The notes under the pieces were generated by a model. That model saw nothing but the letters and a program-made list of their open reading frames with translations, was not told the DNA's origin and searched no databases. 64,000 nucleotides of DNA from Mercurialis annua (taxonomy: Eukaryota; Streptophyta; Magnoliopsida; Malpighiales; Euphorbiaceae), in NCBI RefSeq assembly GCF_937616625.2, contig NC_065577.1, positions 19,109,501 to 19,173,500 on the forward strand, written 5' to 3'. Below are positions 36,474-47,666 of the stretch, one piece after another. Numbering within the stretch: the first letter of the stretch is position 1; each line of letters opens with the position of its first letter. The translations under genes and the position numbers were made by a program.

Positions 36474-39400
36474 TAAAATCAACTGTTTTTACATAAACAT
36501 AAAAACGTTTTCAGAATTGTTTTCAAAAACGGTTGCCATGGACCTAAACCGCACGGTTTGCACCTTATCGATCACCGACTATATTTTCCAGACATATTCG
36601 CACCTACTGCATTGCATTAGAAATTTCTCTTCTCACATACTATCTAGGAGTCCCTATCCGGCCCCGATACTCATAGCCGCTCTCACGCTCTGGCTTTGCA
36701 CTCCACTGTCCAGAACGTCTTATGCGGAGTAGTATCACTCACAACCCAGTACCTTGGTCGATTGTACTCGTGATTGAGGAGACCTATCAAAGGTATATAT
36801 GTCTGTGGGAGCCTTAAAACGGTTACTACCAAAACCCAATGACTCAGCCCACATGCATTCCAGCTTAGACACTACACTCTAGGATCAACCCAATATAATG
36901 ATTGTACTTGAGGCATGACTGTCAATGTAATGATTCTAAATCAAATATTTTCAAAAACTACTATTTCAATCTCAGTCTTAGGTCCGGCCTAACAAATTTT
37001 CCAGTTTCAAAATAAAATTTTCAAAACTTCCATTTAGGCCAGACCTAAAAGAAACGAATCTGATTAATTGATACACCTTCGCTTAATCAAGCCTCCAATA
37101 ACCAGTTTAGTGAAAACTCCTTTCACTAGATACAACCGCCAAGCTAAATCAAATTCCAGATTTCAAAACGGACTTCCACGTCCACCCTGCATGTTCTCAA
37201 CTCCTTCCAGAAAGGGATTTAAAGTTATTACATAGACAAATGCCGCCTATCTGTTTTTGAATTTCTAGAAGAGAGCTTTTCTGCAGGAACACCGACTCTT
37301 GCATTGCGATGCGAGGGTCCAGACCAAACCACCTCGAGATAAACCTCACCTGGAACGCGTGTGTGGGAGAAATAAGGTTGGAAGGAACAACGTGTCTCTG
37401 TGATATGAAATTGTTCTATGTGCTAAACTTGCTACGTGCTATGTGTTCAAAACTAACCCTGCATCTCATACATCTGCATATCATGCATTTCATGCATCAC
37501 ATCATACTATCCCCTTGTGGATGCAACAACATGCATCATGCACTAACCCCTTACCTTGCAGCCATACTACTGACTGCTCTATCCAGTACCCAGTCAACAC
37601 CCAGAATGTCAAGCAATCAGTCAAACAAATGAGAACGGTCCTACGACGACCCCAACATCGGCAACCTAGGCATCAAACGGACCAGAAAAGTGGCTCTATT
37701 ATAACTCCAGAATCAGCAACCCAGACAGCCAACAGAGTAGAAGGGGGTTTCTACCAGGCCGTCCACAACCCCAGAACATAGTTAGAACAGGCTTTCGGCC
37801 TATTAAAGAATCACAACAGGCTTCCGGCCTACCACATAATCAAAACGTGCTTCCGGCCTCCTACAGAGTCAGAACGGGCTTTCGGCCTCCTACAGAATCA
37901 GAATGGGCTTCCGGCCTCCTACAGAGACATAACGGGCTTCCGGCCTCCTACAAAGTCAGAACAGGCTTCCGGCCTCCTACAGATTCTGAACAGGCTTCCG
38001 GCCTCCTACTGAGTCAAAACAGGCATCCGGCTTCCTATGGTTAGAATTGGCTTCCGGCCTTCTACAGAGTCAAAATTGGCTTCCGGTCTCCTGCAGATTT
38101 AGAACGAGTCTTCTATGACTCCAAAATCAGTAATCCAGAACGGTCAAATAGAACGGCGAGGGTTTCCACCAGATAAAACAATGGACGTTTCAGCTTTCTA
38201 GAACAACCAAATGGAACAGTGGAAGTTTTAGTAACTCAGAATAGCGGAGCGAGATGGCGAGGGTATAATCTATCCAGGACAAGCATACGGGACAACATGG
38301 AACCCATCTATCTGGAACAACCAAGCGAGAGAACGGAGGTCTTAGCTTTCCAGATCAATCGAATGGAACAGCAAAGGGTTCTAACCATTTCCAAACAGAC
38401 GAATAAAGCAGCAGAATTTCAGGGCAAGTTCAACTTTACACTCAGTATCCTACGTCGACCTCAATAAGAGACCGAGCATCAGAAGCAAGAGGAATTAGCG
38501 TTCGGACCGAACGCATCTCCAACAAGACGGATACTGGGACCCATCCCAAGTCTCAGACTCTATGAGATCTATTTATAATGTTTTCCCTGCATTTGATTAT
38601 TTTCGAACTTTTCATTAAAAATCCAGAGTCAATGATATAATATATTTTGCTCATTTGTGTGATGTCTTGCCTGATGGACATGTTATTTTCAATAGCCATA
38701 TATGAATGCATTGATAAGATCGAGCTATGTCGTTAGCTCATTCAATAACATGTACAAAGAAGTGAATAACTTCAAGAGATAATTCTGTCGCAAGAGACTT
38801 TACTCCTGAATCATGAGAAAAACCGGAAAGCTATCTTAAAGGGATAGTGGCTTGCGGGGTAGTAACCACAAAAGATCTCTCACAGGTCTCTTGGTATAAA
38901 AATATTTGGCCACAAACCGGAAGGTTTACGCGACTCAAAGGCATCCAGCAGTAGAGGCACACGTTAGAATGGACGTCTAGCCCGGATAGGAATCACCACC
39001 AACAAAGAAGTCCACCACAAAGTAGCAGCCCACCTATCTATGAGAGCGGGAAGATCTAAAGAGTAGAAGAAGGAGTGCGCTACAAGACCTCATCTGGACG
39101 CTTGTGAGCCGCATAAGACGCTCATAAAAAATAGTCAATCCAGAAAATCCGCAAGGACTAATTGAAGACCGGGGTATGGCCCCTTGAAACATAAAATATC
39201 ACAATTGTACCGGTTGTTCAATGAGTAAGCAATATAGGTCTCTTATCAAGCATGCATGCCATGATTATTGACCAGCACATGTACCTAGAAAGGACAAACA
39301 AACGATCATAAATCCTACAGCACAATATTTGAGACAATGGAAAATAACAAAATGATAATTATAATCAAATACACTTCCCAGTAGCGCCACGTAACTGTTG

Positions 39401-40789
39401 AAACACGCATAAACTGTCATGGAAATCATTGATCGATCTATCCAAAGCCTACATGAGCCAGATTGAGCGAATTAAGAGCAAGATTCTTCATTGAAACATC
39501 CAGTCTTCCACCAGAAAACTGAATGCTTCAATGAGGGGGCAATACCGAGTCTCCAACAGACAAGCTCAAGAAAATGAAAAATAGGACCAATTTTTGAAAA
39601 TTCGGGTTTAAGAAGCACAAGAAAGCAGAAAATACGATCTATTTTTGCAAAATTAGGCTCCAGAAGCAACAACCGTCAGACCATTACCTTCAAGAATCGG
39701 CTCCAGAAACTCAAGAAGCGGCGACCGACAGACCGCTACCTTCAGAATCAGCACCAGAAACTCAAGAAATGTCAACCGCCAGACCGCTATCCGTAGGAAT
39801 ATGCTCCAGAAATGACAACCTCGAGGCCGGTACCCTCAAAAGAAAACTCTAGAAATGCAAGGATCAACGGACGACAAGCCTCTACCTCCATATGAATTAC
39901 AGAAAAGGCGACATGCCTCCGCTACCCAGAAATAAAAATTTGATAGCATGGGGCATGAAAGTCCTCCAATAGAGAAGCAGAATACTTCCCCAACAACACA
40001 AAAGGAATAGAAGAATTCCTCATCCTGAGATTCGAGAGATTTAAGGTTCCCATCAGCCAGAAACCACAGGCGCTAGCCTTACATCACCCCGAAACTACGG
40101 GCACCAAGTTCAGAAACACTGGGGGAAATCAGATCCCCAACCAGCCAGAGGAACGGGGAATTCAGGTCCTCATCAGTAGAAAAACCGTGGGCATCAGGTC
40201 TCCCACCAGCCTAAGAACAAGGGACGTCAGGTCTCCACCATCCATAGAACCAGGGGCATTAGGTCTCCATCAGCCAGAGAACAAAGGAAGTCAGGTCTCC
40301 ACCAGCCAGAGAACAGGGGGCATCAAGTATCCAACCGGCCAAAGAAACGGGAGCATCAGGTCTCCACCAGTAGCAGAATCGGGGGCATCATGTCTCCAAC
40401 CAGCCAGAAGAACCGGGAGCATCAAGTCTACAAAAACTAGAGAATTAGGGACGTCAGGTCTCAACTAGCCAGAGAACCGGGGGCGTCAGATCTCCAAATT
40501 AGTCAGAGAACCGGGGGAATCAAGTCTCCATCAACCAGAAACCAGAAGCAGAAATGGAGAGGCCAGAAAGGGCTAACACAAACATGGCAAGCAAAATAGA
40601 GCTATGAAAGTAAAGCGTCCAGAACGCTGAATGTACAAAATATTCTGAAAACCTACACAAACATGGCAAACGAAACAGGACTATGGAAATAAAGCATCCA
40701 GAACGCTGAATGTACGAAATATTGTGATGACCTACACAATCATCAATAAAAGAAAAACGTTCAAAACGTAACAAACATAAAATACAAGC
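36474..40789. other. Internal region without gag or pol; two minisatellites
   Basis: Over 4.3 kb only short, compositionally odd open frames occur. None carries a nucleocapsid knuckle, protease or polymerase motif. About 37815-38100 is a minisatellite with a unit of about 29-30 bp around GGCTTCCGGCCTCCTACAGA. About 40130-40520 is another, with a unit of about 32 bp around CAGGTCTCCACCAGCCAGAG. Between them (38100-40090) the text is A-rich, with many CCAGAA words and no gene I can defend. Confidence 0.6.
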
Positions 40790-43441
40790 CTAACTATCAG
40801 AGTCCAAGTCATGCTCTAAGGTCTCTGAGTCTCTGTAACGGCTCCCAGAGGGCGTGTCACCAGAATAGCACCCAGACTGCTGGCCACAAGAAGACGAAGC
40901 AAAGTCTCCACGACCACCACGGATGTCAGATCCTCGCCTGCCACGGGCTCCACGCCCACGATCACCAGCACGAAGACCACCTCCACCGCCAGGGAACCCA
41001 AGAGGGATGTCGTTGTCAGCTGGACCCAGCCCTGTCACACACACCTGCTCCTCCAGATCATCAATGCGCAACTACAGAAGAAACCAGAGAGCAGTCAGAG
41101 CTATAGGATTGCATACATGCATACATATAGGATAGAAATATTGCATATTTATTATTACCCTCATCTGTGCAGAAACAGTGCACAAGCGATCACGCCAGTA
41201 GTAAGCAGCATCGGCCAACTGAGCCACGTTAGACACCGCCACCTGAAAACCAACAGAAGACGCTCAGTCTAACAGGGGAAACGGACCCTCCGAACAAAAG
41301 AACAGAAACGGGAGATACTCACATGGGTACAGTCAGCAGGCGCAAAAGAATGCGTCATGTAACACAAAGGGACAAAGTCCTGCACAGGCCCACGCACGCC
41401 ACCGTAACGTGCATATCTCTCCGGCATCTGACTTAACAAACCGAAGACTATGTCACCAGCACCAGCTCGCCTACCAAATGGGACCCGACTAGAAGACCCC
41501 GGACCATCTACCCTAGCACGGACAGAACAAGACCCACGCCTAACACCTCCCTGAGAGAATACCAAAAAGAGAACTCAAGAAGAAGGAAAAACTCAGAAAT
41601 GGAAAAAACTAGAAGAATGACATATACTTGAGGCTCACAGCCGCCTGGTGAACCTGAACAACCGGTACTTCATCCAACGGAAGCCTCCCCAGAAGACGAT
41701 GCCTCGTGAAATCATCCAAATAGCTCAGTTGAGGGACAGATACCAAATCAATAGCAGGGTAGCCCCTCAGATCCAGTCGAAGCGCAGGCGATACCACGTC
41801 CCTGCCGCGCAAAATCGACCAAGGAGGTCCAACCGGGATCATACGAAAACGTACCCCACCAATGGGAAACACGCTCCCCCCAGAAACCAGGACCTACAAC
41901 TTGGGCCATGCATCAGATAACGCAATCCCGATCTCGCTACATCGCCCTGTACCAACCGTGGCCAACGAACTCCATGAGAAGTGTTCTAAAAAGCATCCAC
42001 CTGCAATCAGTAGAACGGTGGTCATCACTGCAAAAGATACCCAGAGTAGTTCAAAAATAGAGTTCGATACTCACATCAGTCCATGCCAGCTCGTTCATCC
42101 GTCCTGTGCACTCAGCACCCTGGCTCTGCGCCAAAGTGCGAGAGAAGTCCCAAAATCTCAGCATAGTGTATCCTAACCCTGGAAGAACACCAAAGCCGGT
42201 CAGCAGGCCCATCTGGATGGCCCAGATCTGAAAAACAGAATAGACACTAATTGAGAGAACGAAATCAAAAGCACAAAGCAGCTGAAAGGGATAAAACGAC
42301 TCACGTGTACAGCATGCCACATCCTTGAAATACTCCTCCACGGACCGCACGGTCCATGCTGGTGAAAAGATAGGCCAAAGAAGCGGATCCCCAGTCATAC
42401 GAACTAACCACGTCCAAGTCCACTAAGGCTGGCAACACACGGAGTGGGAGAGTCGCACCTGAACTGCAGAATAGAGTAGACCCCAACAGATAACAGATGA
42501 AAGCTCGGGAAATTAGATCAACCTCCTCGCCAGTCCAGGGAAAGCTCTCCTTGTAACGGTCATACAACTCAGGATGCCGAATGCTGCGACCCTTCATCTC
42601 CGGAACAAAACCCAACATTTTGAAGAAGTACGCATCCCTTTGAGGATAGAATCCCAAACCACTGTCAGAAAGGCACAGGCGCACATCCAAAAAAAATCCA
42701 AGTGATCAGCGAAAAATCCATAGGAGTCACTGTCAGCTCTGCAACCGGTAAATGAAAAGTGTGGGTAGTACCCATCCGCCGCTCCATCAGCGCACGCAGA
42801 GAAACGCTGTCACAGATCCTTGTCGCAGTAAACAGACCACTAGCAAGACGGCAAAAAACCTGTAGCATCTACCCGGGAACGAACAGTAGCATGCAAAGCA
42901 TCGTACCATATACGCGCATCCACAAAGTTCCTTGACATACGGAACACGTCTCGCTCCTGAAAGCACAAAAAGATCAAAACATAGTCAAAATCATCAATAA
43001 TCGAACCATAATAGACGAAAAAACGCATCAAGAGTCGAATGCCACAGAGGCACTGGCGCCATCGTCATGGCGCCAGTGTTAGTGGCGGCGCCGCCAGCTT
43101 ATCCTGGCGGCCCCGCCAGTACATAGTGGCGGCGGCGCCACTATAACCTGGTGCCACCGCCACTTCTTTCGCTCTCAGGGATAAATTTTTTGGGACTAGG
43201 CCCACTTTCGACAAAGTTTCGACAATATTACAGACATATTTCCAACATACAGACAATAAAAGGTTTATCTACAAGCCAAAAACGATGAAAAACGCACCTC
43301 GCAATGAGCCTTGGCACACAAGTGTCCATCTAGATGAAACAAGAGCGGAACCTCTTCATCCGCCTCTAGTAGAGCAGAATGCCGGTCAGCCTGGCGATGA
43401 AGATCAATGCACGGTTCCCTAAAAGTCCAGGGTGGTGCCAT
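40790..43441 (-). pseudogene. Plant mobile domain (PMD, aminotransferase-like) gene, seven exons, frameshifted
   Basis: The gene lies antisense inside the LTR element. Exons (minus strand): 43298-43441 (ATG at 43441, MAPPWTFREPCIDLH), about 42305-42956, 42075-42227, 41639-41893, 41323-41550, 41159-41242 and 40790-41071. Introns show GT...AG borders (donors GTGCGT, GTGAGT, GTGAGC, GTAATA; acceptors TTTCAG, CTCAG, TTGTAG), and exons 1 and 3-7 join in phase 0. PMD hallmarks are in exon 2 (ERRMGTTHTFHLPVAE, TPMDFSLITW, SYDWGSASLAYLF) and exon 3 (IWAIQMG). Exon 5 has PLCYMTHSFAP. Exon 7 starts with a short coil (LRIDDLEEQV) and ends in a Gly/Arg-rich tail. Exon 2 is broken: a one-base excess in a T run near 42850, another near 42670, and probably a third before its donor. 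PMD proteins (for example MAIL1/MAIN in Arabidopsis) are nuclear; what a transposon-borne copy does is unknown. Confidence 0.85.
43051..43170. repeat. GC-rich palindrome cluster in intron 1 of the PMD gene
   Basis: Four inverted repeats stand close together in an otherwise AT-rich window: CACTGGCGCCA/TGGCGCCAGTG with a 6-base loop (43051-43078), the perfect palindrome TGGCGGCGCCGCCA (43083-43096), CTGGCGG/CCGCCAG (43104-43119), and an AGTGGCGGCGGCGCCACT-type repeat (about 43125-43142). All share the core GGCGCC or GGCGG. Confidence 0.75.
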
Positions 43442-44764
43442 AGCTCAAGTGCTCAAATTTAGAGAATAGGGAAAGAAGAAAAAGAATACAAAGTGAGAAA
43501 TGAGGGGATGGCTCTCTTAAAAGGCACAAGCCACTAAAAGACGAAAAATCACATCCTTTGAGGATATGCCAGAAAGATACCTCTAAGGATACATGGCGAT
43601 ATGACGAAACAGATACAGACACCCAGAGGAGGAACAACCAGAATAATACAAACACCCCAGAGGAGGAACAACCATAAAAATACAAACACCCCAGAAGATG
43701 AACAACCAGAAAGATGCAGACATTCCAAAAGACGAACAGCCAAGAATGACATACAATCCTTAAAACAGACAAACGAAAATCCAGATAAGTCCCAGAGCCT
43801 TCGGAGTAAGACCCAGAGCCTTCATATGAGACCCGGAGCCTTCAAACAAATCCCAGAGCCTTCAGACAAGACCCAGAGCCTTTAGACAAGACCCAGAGCC
43901 TTCAGATAAGACCCAGAGCCTTCAGACAAGACCCGAAGCCTTCAAAGCAGACAAGAGCCTTCAGACAAGACCCAGAGCCTTCAGAAAAGACATGGAGCCT
44001 TCAGACAAGGCCCTGAGCCTTCGGAAAAAACCTTGAGCGTTCAGACAAGACCCAGAGCCTTCAGACAAGACCCGGAGCCTTTAGACAAGACCCGGGGCCT
44101 TCAAACAAGACGCGGAGCCTTCAGACAAAAACCAGAGCGTTCAGAACAAACCCGGAGAGTTACCAAGAAGACGGGATCCAAAAGAGCCAGATTCCCCAGA
44201 TGGCATAAAGACGCTAAAACACGGTACAAAAACGCTGAGACATGGTATAAAGACACCATAAATGGCAGAAAGACGCCAAAGCCTGATGAAAAATGTCAGC
44301 ATACGGTAGAAAGACACCGAAACCTGGTAGTAGAATGACACCAGCATCCGTTAAGCGTGGAATAATTAATGGAATCCAGACACCTATGCAATATAGGTGG
44401 CCCTTAGGACGGCCAAGGGATCCTGTCTGTGTATAAGAAAGCCTCGGACATGATTATTACCAGGGTTCAAGCCATCGAACCACTCTCTGGACGGCGAGAG
44501 TTTATAGCTCCATTTCACGGAGTACGCACTCAGGAAGCCCGGGCTCAACGGCAGCTGAGAAAACTACTCCCAGCCAGATCCAGAGTAGGCCAGAACTAGA
44601 GGTGCATGAGGCCAGAGTCATGCACCACAACGAAATGCTCAGGCTAGGGCATTACAACGCCACCAGGCGAGCGAGAACCTCCGAAGGTGGCAAGTATCCT
44701 TGTCGCTCGTCTAACAGCAAGTCTCTTCATTAGCAAAAATTGACCTACTTCGTCAATTCTCGTT
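43442..44764. other. Internal region 3' of the PMD start, with two minisatellites
   Basis: Upstream of the PMD ATG, read on the minus strand, is a pyrimidine-rich leader. About 43610-43745 is a tandem repeat of about 34 bp (CAAACACCCCAGAGGAGGAA). About 43790-44165 is a 20-bp tandem repeat (CAGACAAGACCCAGAGCCTT) with some 18 copies. The rest, up to the polypurine tract, has no gene. The open frame across the repeats (43601-43885) is a by-product of their composition. Confidence 0.65.
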
Positions 44765-44779
44765 AAAGAGGGGGCAAAC
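44765..44779 (+). promoter_or_regulatory. Polypurine tract of the Tat/Ogre-like element
   Basis: AAAGAGGGGGCAAAC abuts TGTAGACACC, the start of the second LTR copy. Position and composition are as expected and fix the element's orientation as plus. Confidence 0.92.
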
Positions 44780-45081
44780 TGTAGACACCTATTTTTTGGA
44801 CAGGTAAAAAGTGACAAGGAACTAAAGCGTCCAATGGTGATTTCCAGAGAAATCTGTCCGGGAGACGAGCTTTTGATTTTCTTGCTGGAATCCAAGCAGG
44901 CGTAATCTGTGCACAGCTGTAAACTTGGACGATTAAAACGTAATATGGCGTGAATAGCCCATAAAAATCCAAAGAGATTGTAATCTAATTCTAGAAATCG
45001 GCCTAATTTTCATATCTTAGAAGTTTATCGGCCAATTTAAAAGTTTGACGGACTGAAATTGACCGTGACCAAACCCATAGG
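44780..45081 (+). repeat. Truncated 3' LTR of the Tat/Ogre-like element
   Basis: Only 302 of about 2433 bases are present. After AAACCCATAGG, where the 5' LTR goes on ACCTTAGTAG, the text changes straight to satellite (TTACGAAACAAATCC). The missing end explains why no target duplication is seen. Confidence 0.9.
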
Positions 45082-46825
45082 TTACGAAACAAATCCAAGC
45101 ATTTCAACTTTTTAGCAATTTAAGCCAAACGTTTACAAACATTACGAAACAAATCAAAACGTTACACCTTCTTAGAAATTTAACACAAATATATACAAAC
45201 GTTACCAAACAAATCCAAACGTTTCACCTTTTAAGCGATTTAAGCCAAACGTTTACAAAGGTCATAAAACAAATCCAAATGTTTCACCTTTATAGCAATT
45301 TAAGCCAAACATTTACAAACGTTACAAAACAAATCCAAGTGATTCACCTTTTTAGTAATATAACCCAAACGTTGCAAACGTTACGAAACTAATCCAAGTG
45401 TTTTACCGTTTTAGCTATTTAAGCCAAACGTTTACAAACGTTACGAAACAAATCCAATAGTTTCACCTTGTTAGCGATTTAAGCCAAACGTTTACAAACG
45501 TTACGAAACAAATCCAAACGTTTCACCTTGTTAGTAATTTAAGCCAAACGTGTACAAACGTTACGAAACAAATCCAAACCTTTTAGCTTTTTACCGATTT
45601 AAGCGAAACGTCTACAAACATTACGAAACAAATCCAAACGTTTCACCTTTTTAGTGATTTAAGCCAAACGTTGACAAATGTTACGAAACAAAATCAAACT
45701 TTTTAAACGTTACGAAACAAATCTAAACGTTTTCCATTATTAGCGATTTGAGCCAAATGCTTACAAACGTTACGAAACAAAACCAAGCGTTTCCCTTTTT
45801 ATCAATTAAAGTCAAACGTTTACAAACGTTTCGAAACAAATCCAAGTGTTTCGCCTTTTTAGAATTTTAAGCCAAACGTTTACAAACTGTACGAAATAAA
45901 TTCAAGTGTTTCATCTTTTTATCAATTTATGCCAAACGTTTACAAACGTTACAAAACAAATCCAAACGTTTCACTTTTTTAGCTATTTAATCCAAACGTT
46001 TATAAACGTTATGAAAAAATACAAATGTTTCACCTAATTAGCGATTTAAGCAAAATGTTTACAAAGGTTATGATTCAAATCCAAATGTTTTACCTTTTTA
46101 GCAATTTAAGCCAAACGTTTACAAATGTTACGAAACAAATCCATACGTTTCCCTTATAAGCAATTGAAGCCAAACGTTTACAAACGTTACGAAACAAATC
46201 CATACGTTTCACCATTTTAGCAATTTAAGTGGAACGTTTACAAACGTTACGAAACAAAATCAAACGTTTAAAACATTACGAAACAAATCCAAACGTTTCC
46301 TATTTTTTGCGATTTAAGACAAATGCTTACAAATGTTACGAAACAAAACCAAGCGTTTCCATTTTTATCAATTAAAGCCAAACGTTTAGAAACATTACGA
46401 AACAAATCCAAGCGTTTCACCTTTTTAGCAATTTAAGCCAAACGTTTACAAAATTTACGAAACAAATCCAAGAGTTTCACCTTTTTAGCAATTTAAGCCA
46501 AATGTTTTTTAAAACGTTACAAAACAAATCCAAACGTTTCACCTTTTTAGCTATTTAATCCAAACGTTACGAAACAAATCCAAATGTTTCACATTTTTAG
46601 CGATTTAAGCAAAACGTTTACAAATGTTATGATACAAATCCAAATGTTTCATCTTTTTAGCAATTGAAGCCAAACGTTTACAAATGCTACGAAACAAATC
46701 CAAACGATTCACCTTTTTAGAGATTGAACCCAAACGTTTACAAATATTACGAAACAAATCCAAGCGTTTCATCTTTTTAGCGATTTAAGCCAAACGTTTA
46801 CAAACATTACGATACAAAACCAAAT
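45082..46825 (+). repeat. 60-bp satellite array, plus orientation (block D)
   Basis: The array resumes after the LTR element in the same orientation as block C, so C and D were one block of about 6.0 kb before the insertion. Shortened monomers occur (for example 45690-45720 and 46255-46285). Confidence 0.96.
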
Positions 46826-47150
46826 GTTTAATCGCTAAAAAGGTGAAACATTTAAATCGCTAAAAATATGAAATGTTTAGATTTGTTTCGTAGCGTTTGT
46901 AAATGTTTTCTTTAAATCGCTAAAAAGGTGAAATGCGTGGATTTGTTTCGTACCATTTGTAAACGTTTGGCTTAAATTGCTGAAAAAGGTGAAAAGCTTG
47001 GATATGTTTCGTAACCTTTGTAAACGTTTAGCTTAAATTGCTAAAAAAATTCCTGGATTTGTTTCGTTACGTTTGTAAACGTTTAGCTTAAATTGTTAAA
47101 GGTGAATTGCTTGGTTTTTGTTTCGTACTGTTTGTAAATGTTTGTCTAAA
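46826..47150 (-). repeat. 60-bp satellite array, minus orientation (block E)
   Basis: Orientation flips at 46822-46829, where CCAAATGTTT is followed by AATCGCTAAAAAGG. About five monomers run in reverse before the Helitron starts at 47151. They were continuous with block F. Confidence 0.94.
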
Positions 47151-47355
47151 TCTATAACTAATATAAAAGTGTATTCGCGGGGGGAACACTTCCATTTATG
47201 GACAAAAATACCCTCTATATTTTATATATTCCTTAAAGATATGAACATTCAAGTTGACATTCCTAATTCTCCTAAAAGATCATAATATACAAATTGACAC
47301 TCCTAATCCTTAAAGGATATATTAAAAACATACAAGAATCTATAACAAATAAGTG

Positions 47356-47399
47356 TTCCTAATCCTAAGAGGAGTTGCACAAATTTACCACTATAAATA
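47356..47399 (+). promoter_or_regulatory. Probable promoter of the Helitron RPA gene
   Basis: TATAAATA at 47392-47399 is preceded by TTCCTAATCCTAAGAGGA and ACCAC. A very similar arrangement precedes the Rep-helicase gene at 50757-50796. The leader down to the ATG is about 240 bases and holds a degenerate duplication of about 99 bp (47496-47541 and 47595-47642, CAGCTCCTGCTTTCAAACT). Confidence 0.6.
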
Positions 47400-47666
47400 C
47401 AAGAATATGACAACCTTCATTCTCATTAAATAATCATATCATAGCTCTCATACTTTCAATTCTTCTTTGAATCCATCTTCATCTCCTGTATTTTCCCCAT
47501 ATTCAGCTCCTGCTTTCAAACTAAAAATCCAAAACCTGCAACTTTTCTTCTTTACCTCCCCATATTCAGCTCCTACTTTTAAACCTTCTTTACCTCCCTA
47601 TCTTCAGCTTTTTCTTTCAAATTAAAGATCCAAAACCTGCAAATATATATTCATTAGTTATTTACT

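Larger units (their letters stand above)
34019..45081 (+). mobile_element. Non-autonomous Tat/Ogre-like LTR retrotransposon carrying an antisense gene
   Basis: This 11-kb element is inserted in the satellite. It has a 5' LTR (34019-36451), a primer-binding site TGGCGACTCTACTGG of the type used by Ogre/Tat elements, about 8.3 kb of internal DNA, a polypurine tract, and the first 302 bases of a 3' LTR (44780-45081), which breaks off into satellite. No gag, protease, RT or integrase similarity is visible on either strand, so it would depend on another element. It holds at least four minisatellites and, antisense, a spliced plant mobile domain gene. The lineage call rests on the PBS, the LTR end and the PPT, not on protein. 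Confidence 0.85.

Noticed and set aside
37443..38467. Plus-strand open frames in the Tat/Ogre-like element as gag
   Set aside because: No gag domain or zinc knuckle, and part of the open text is minisatellite.
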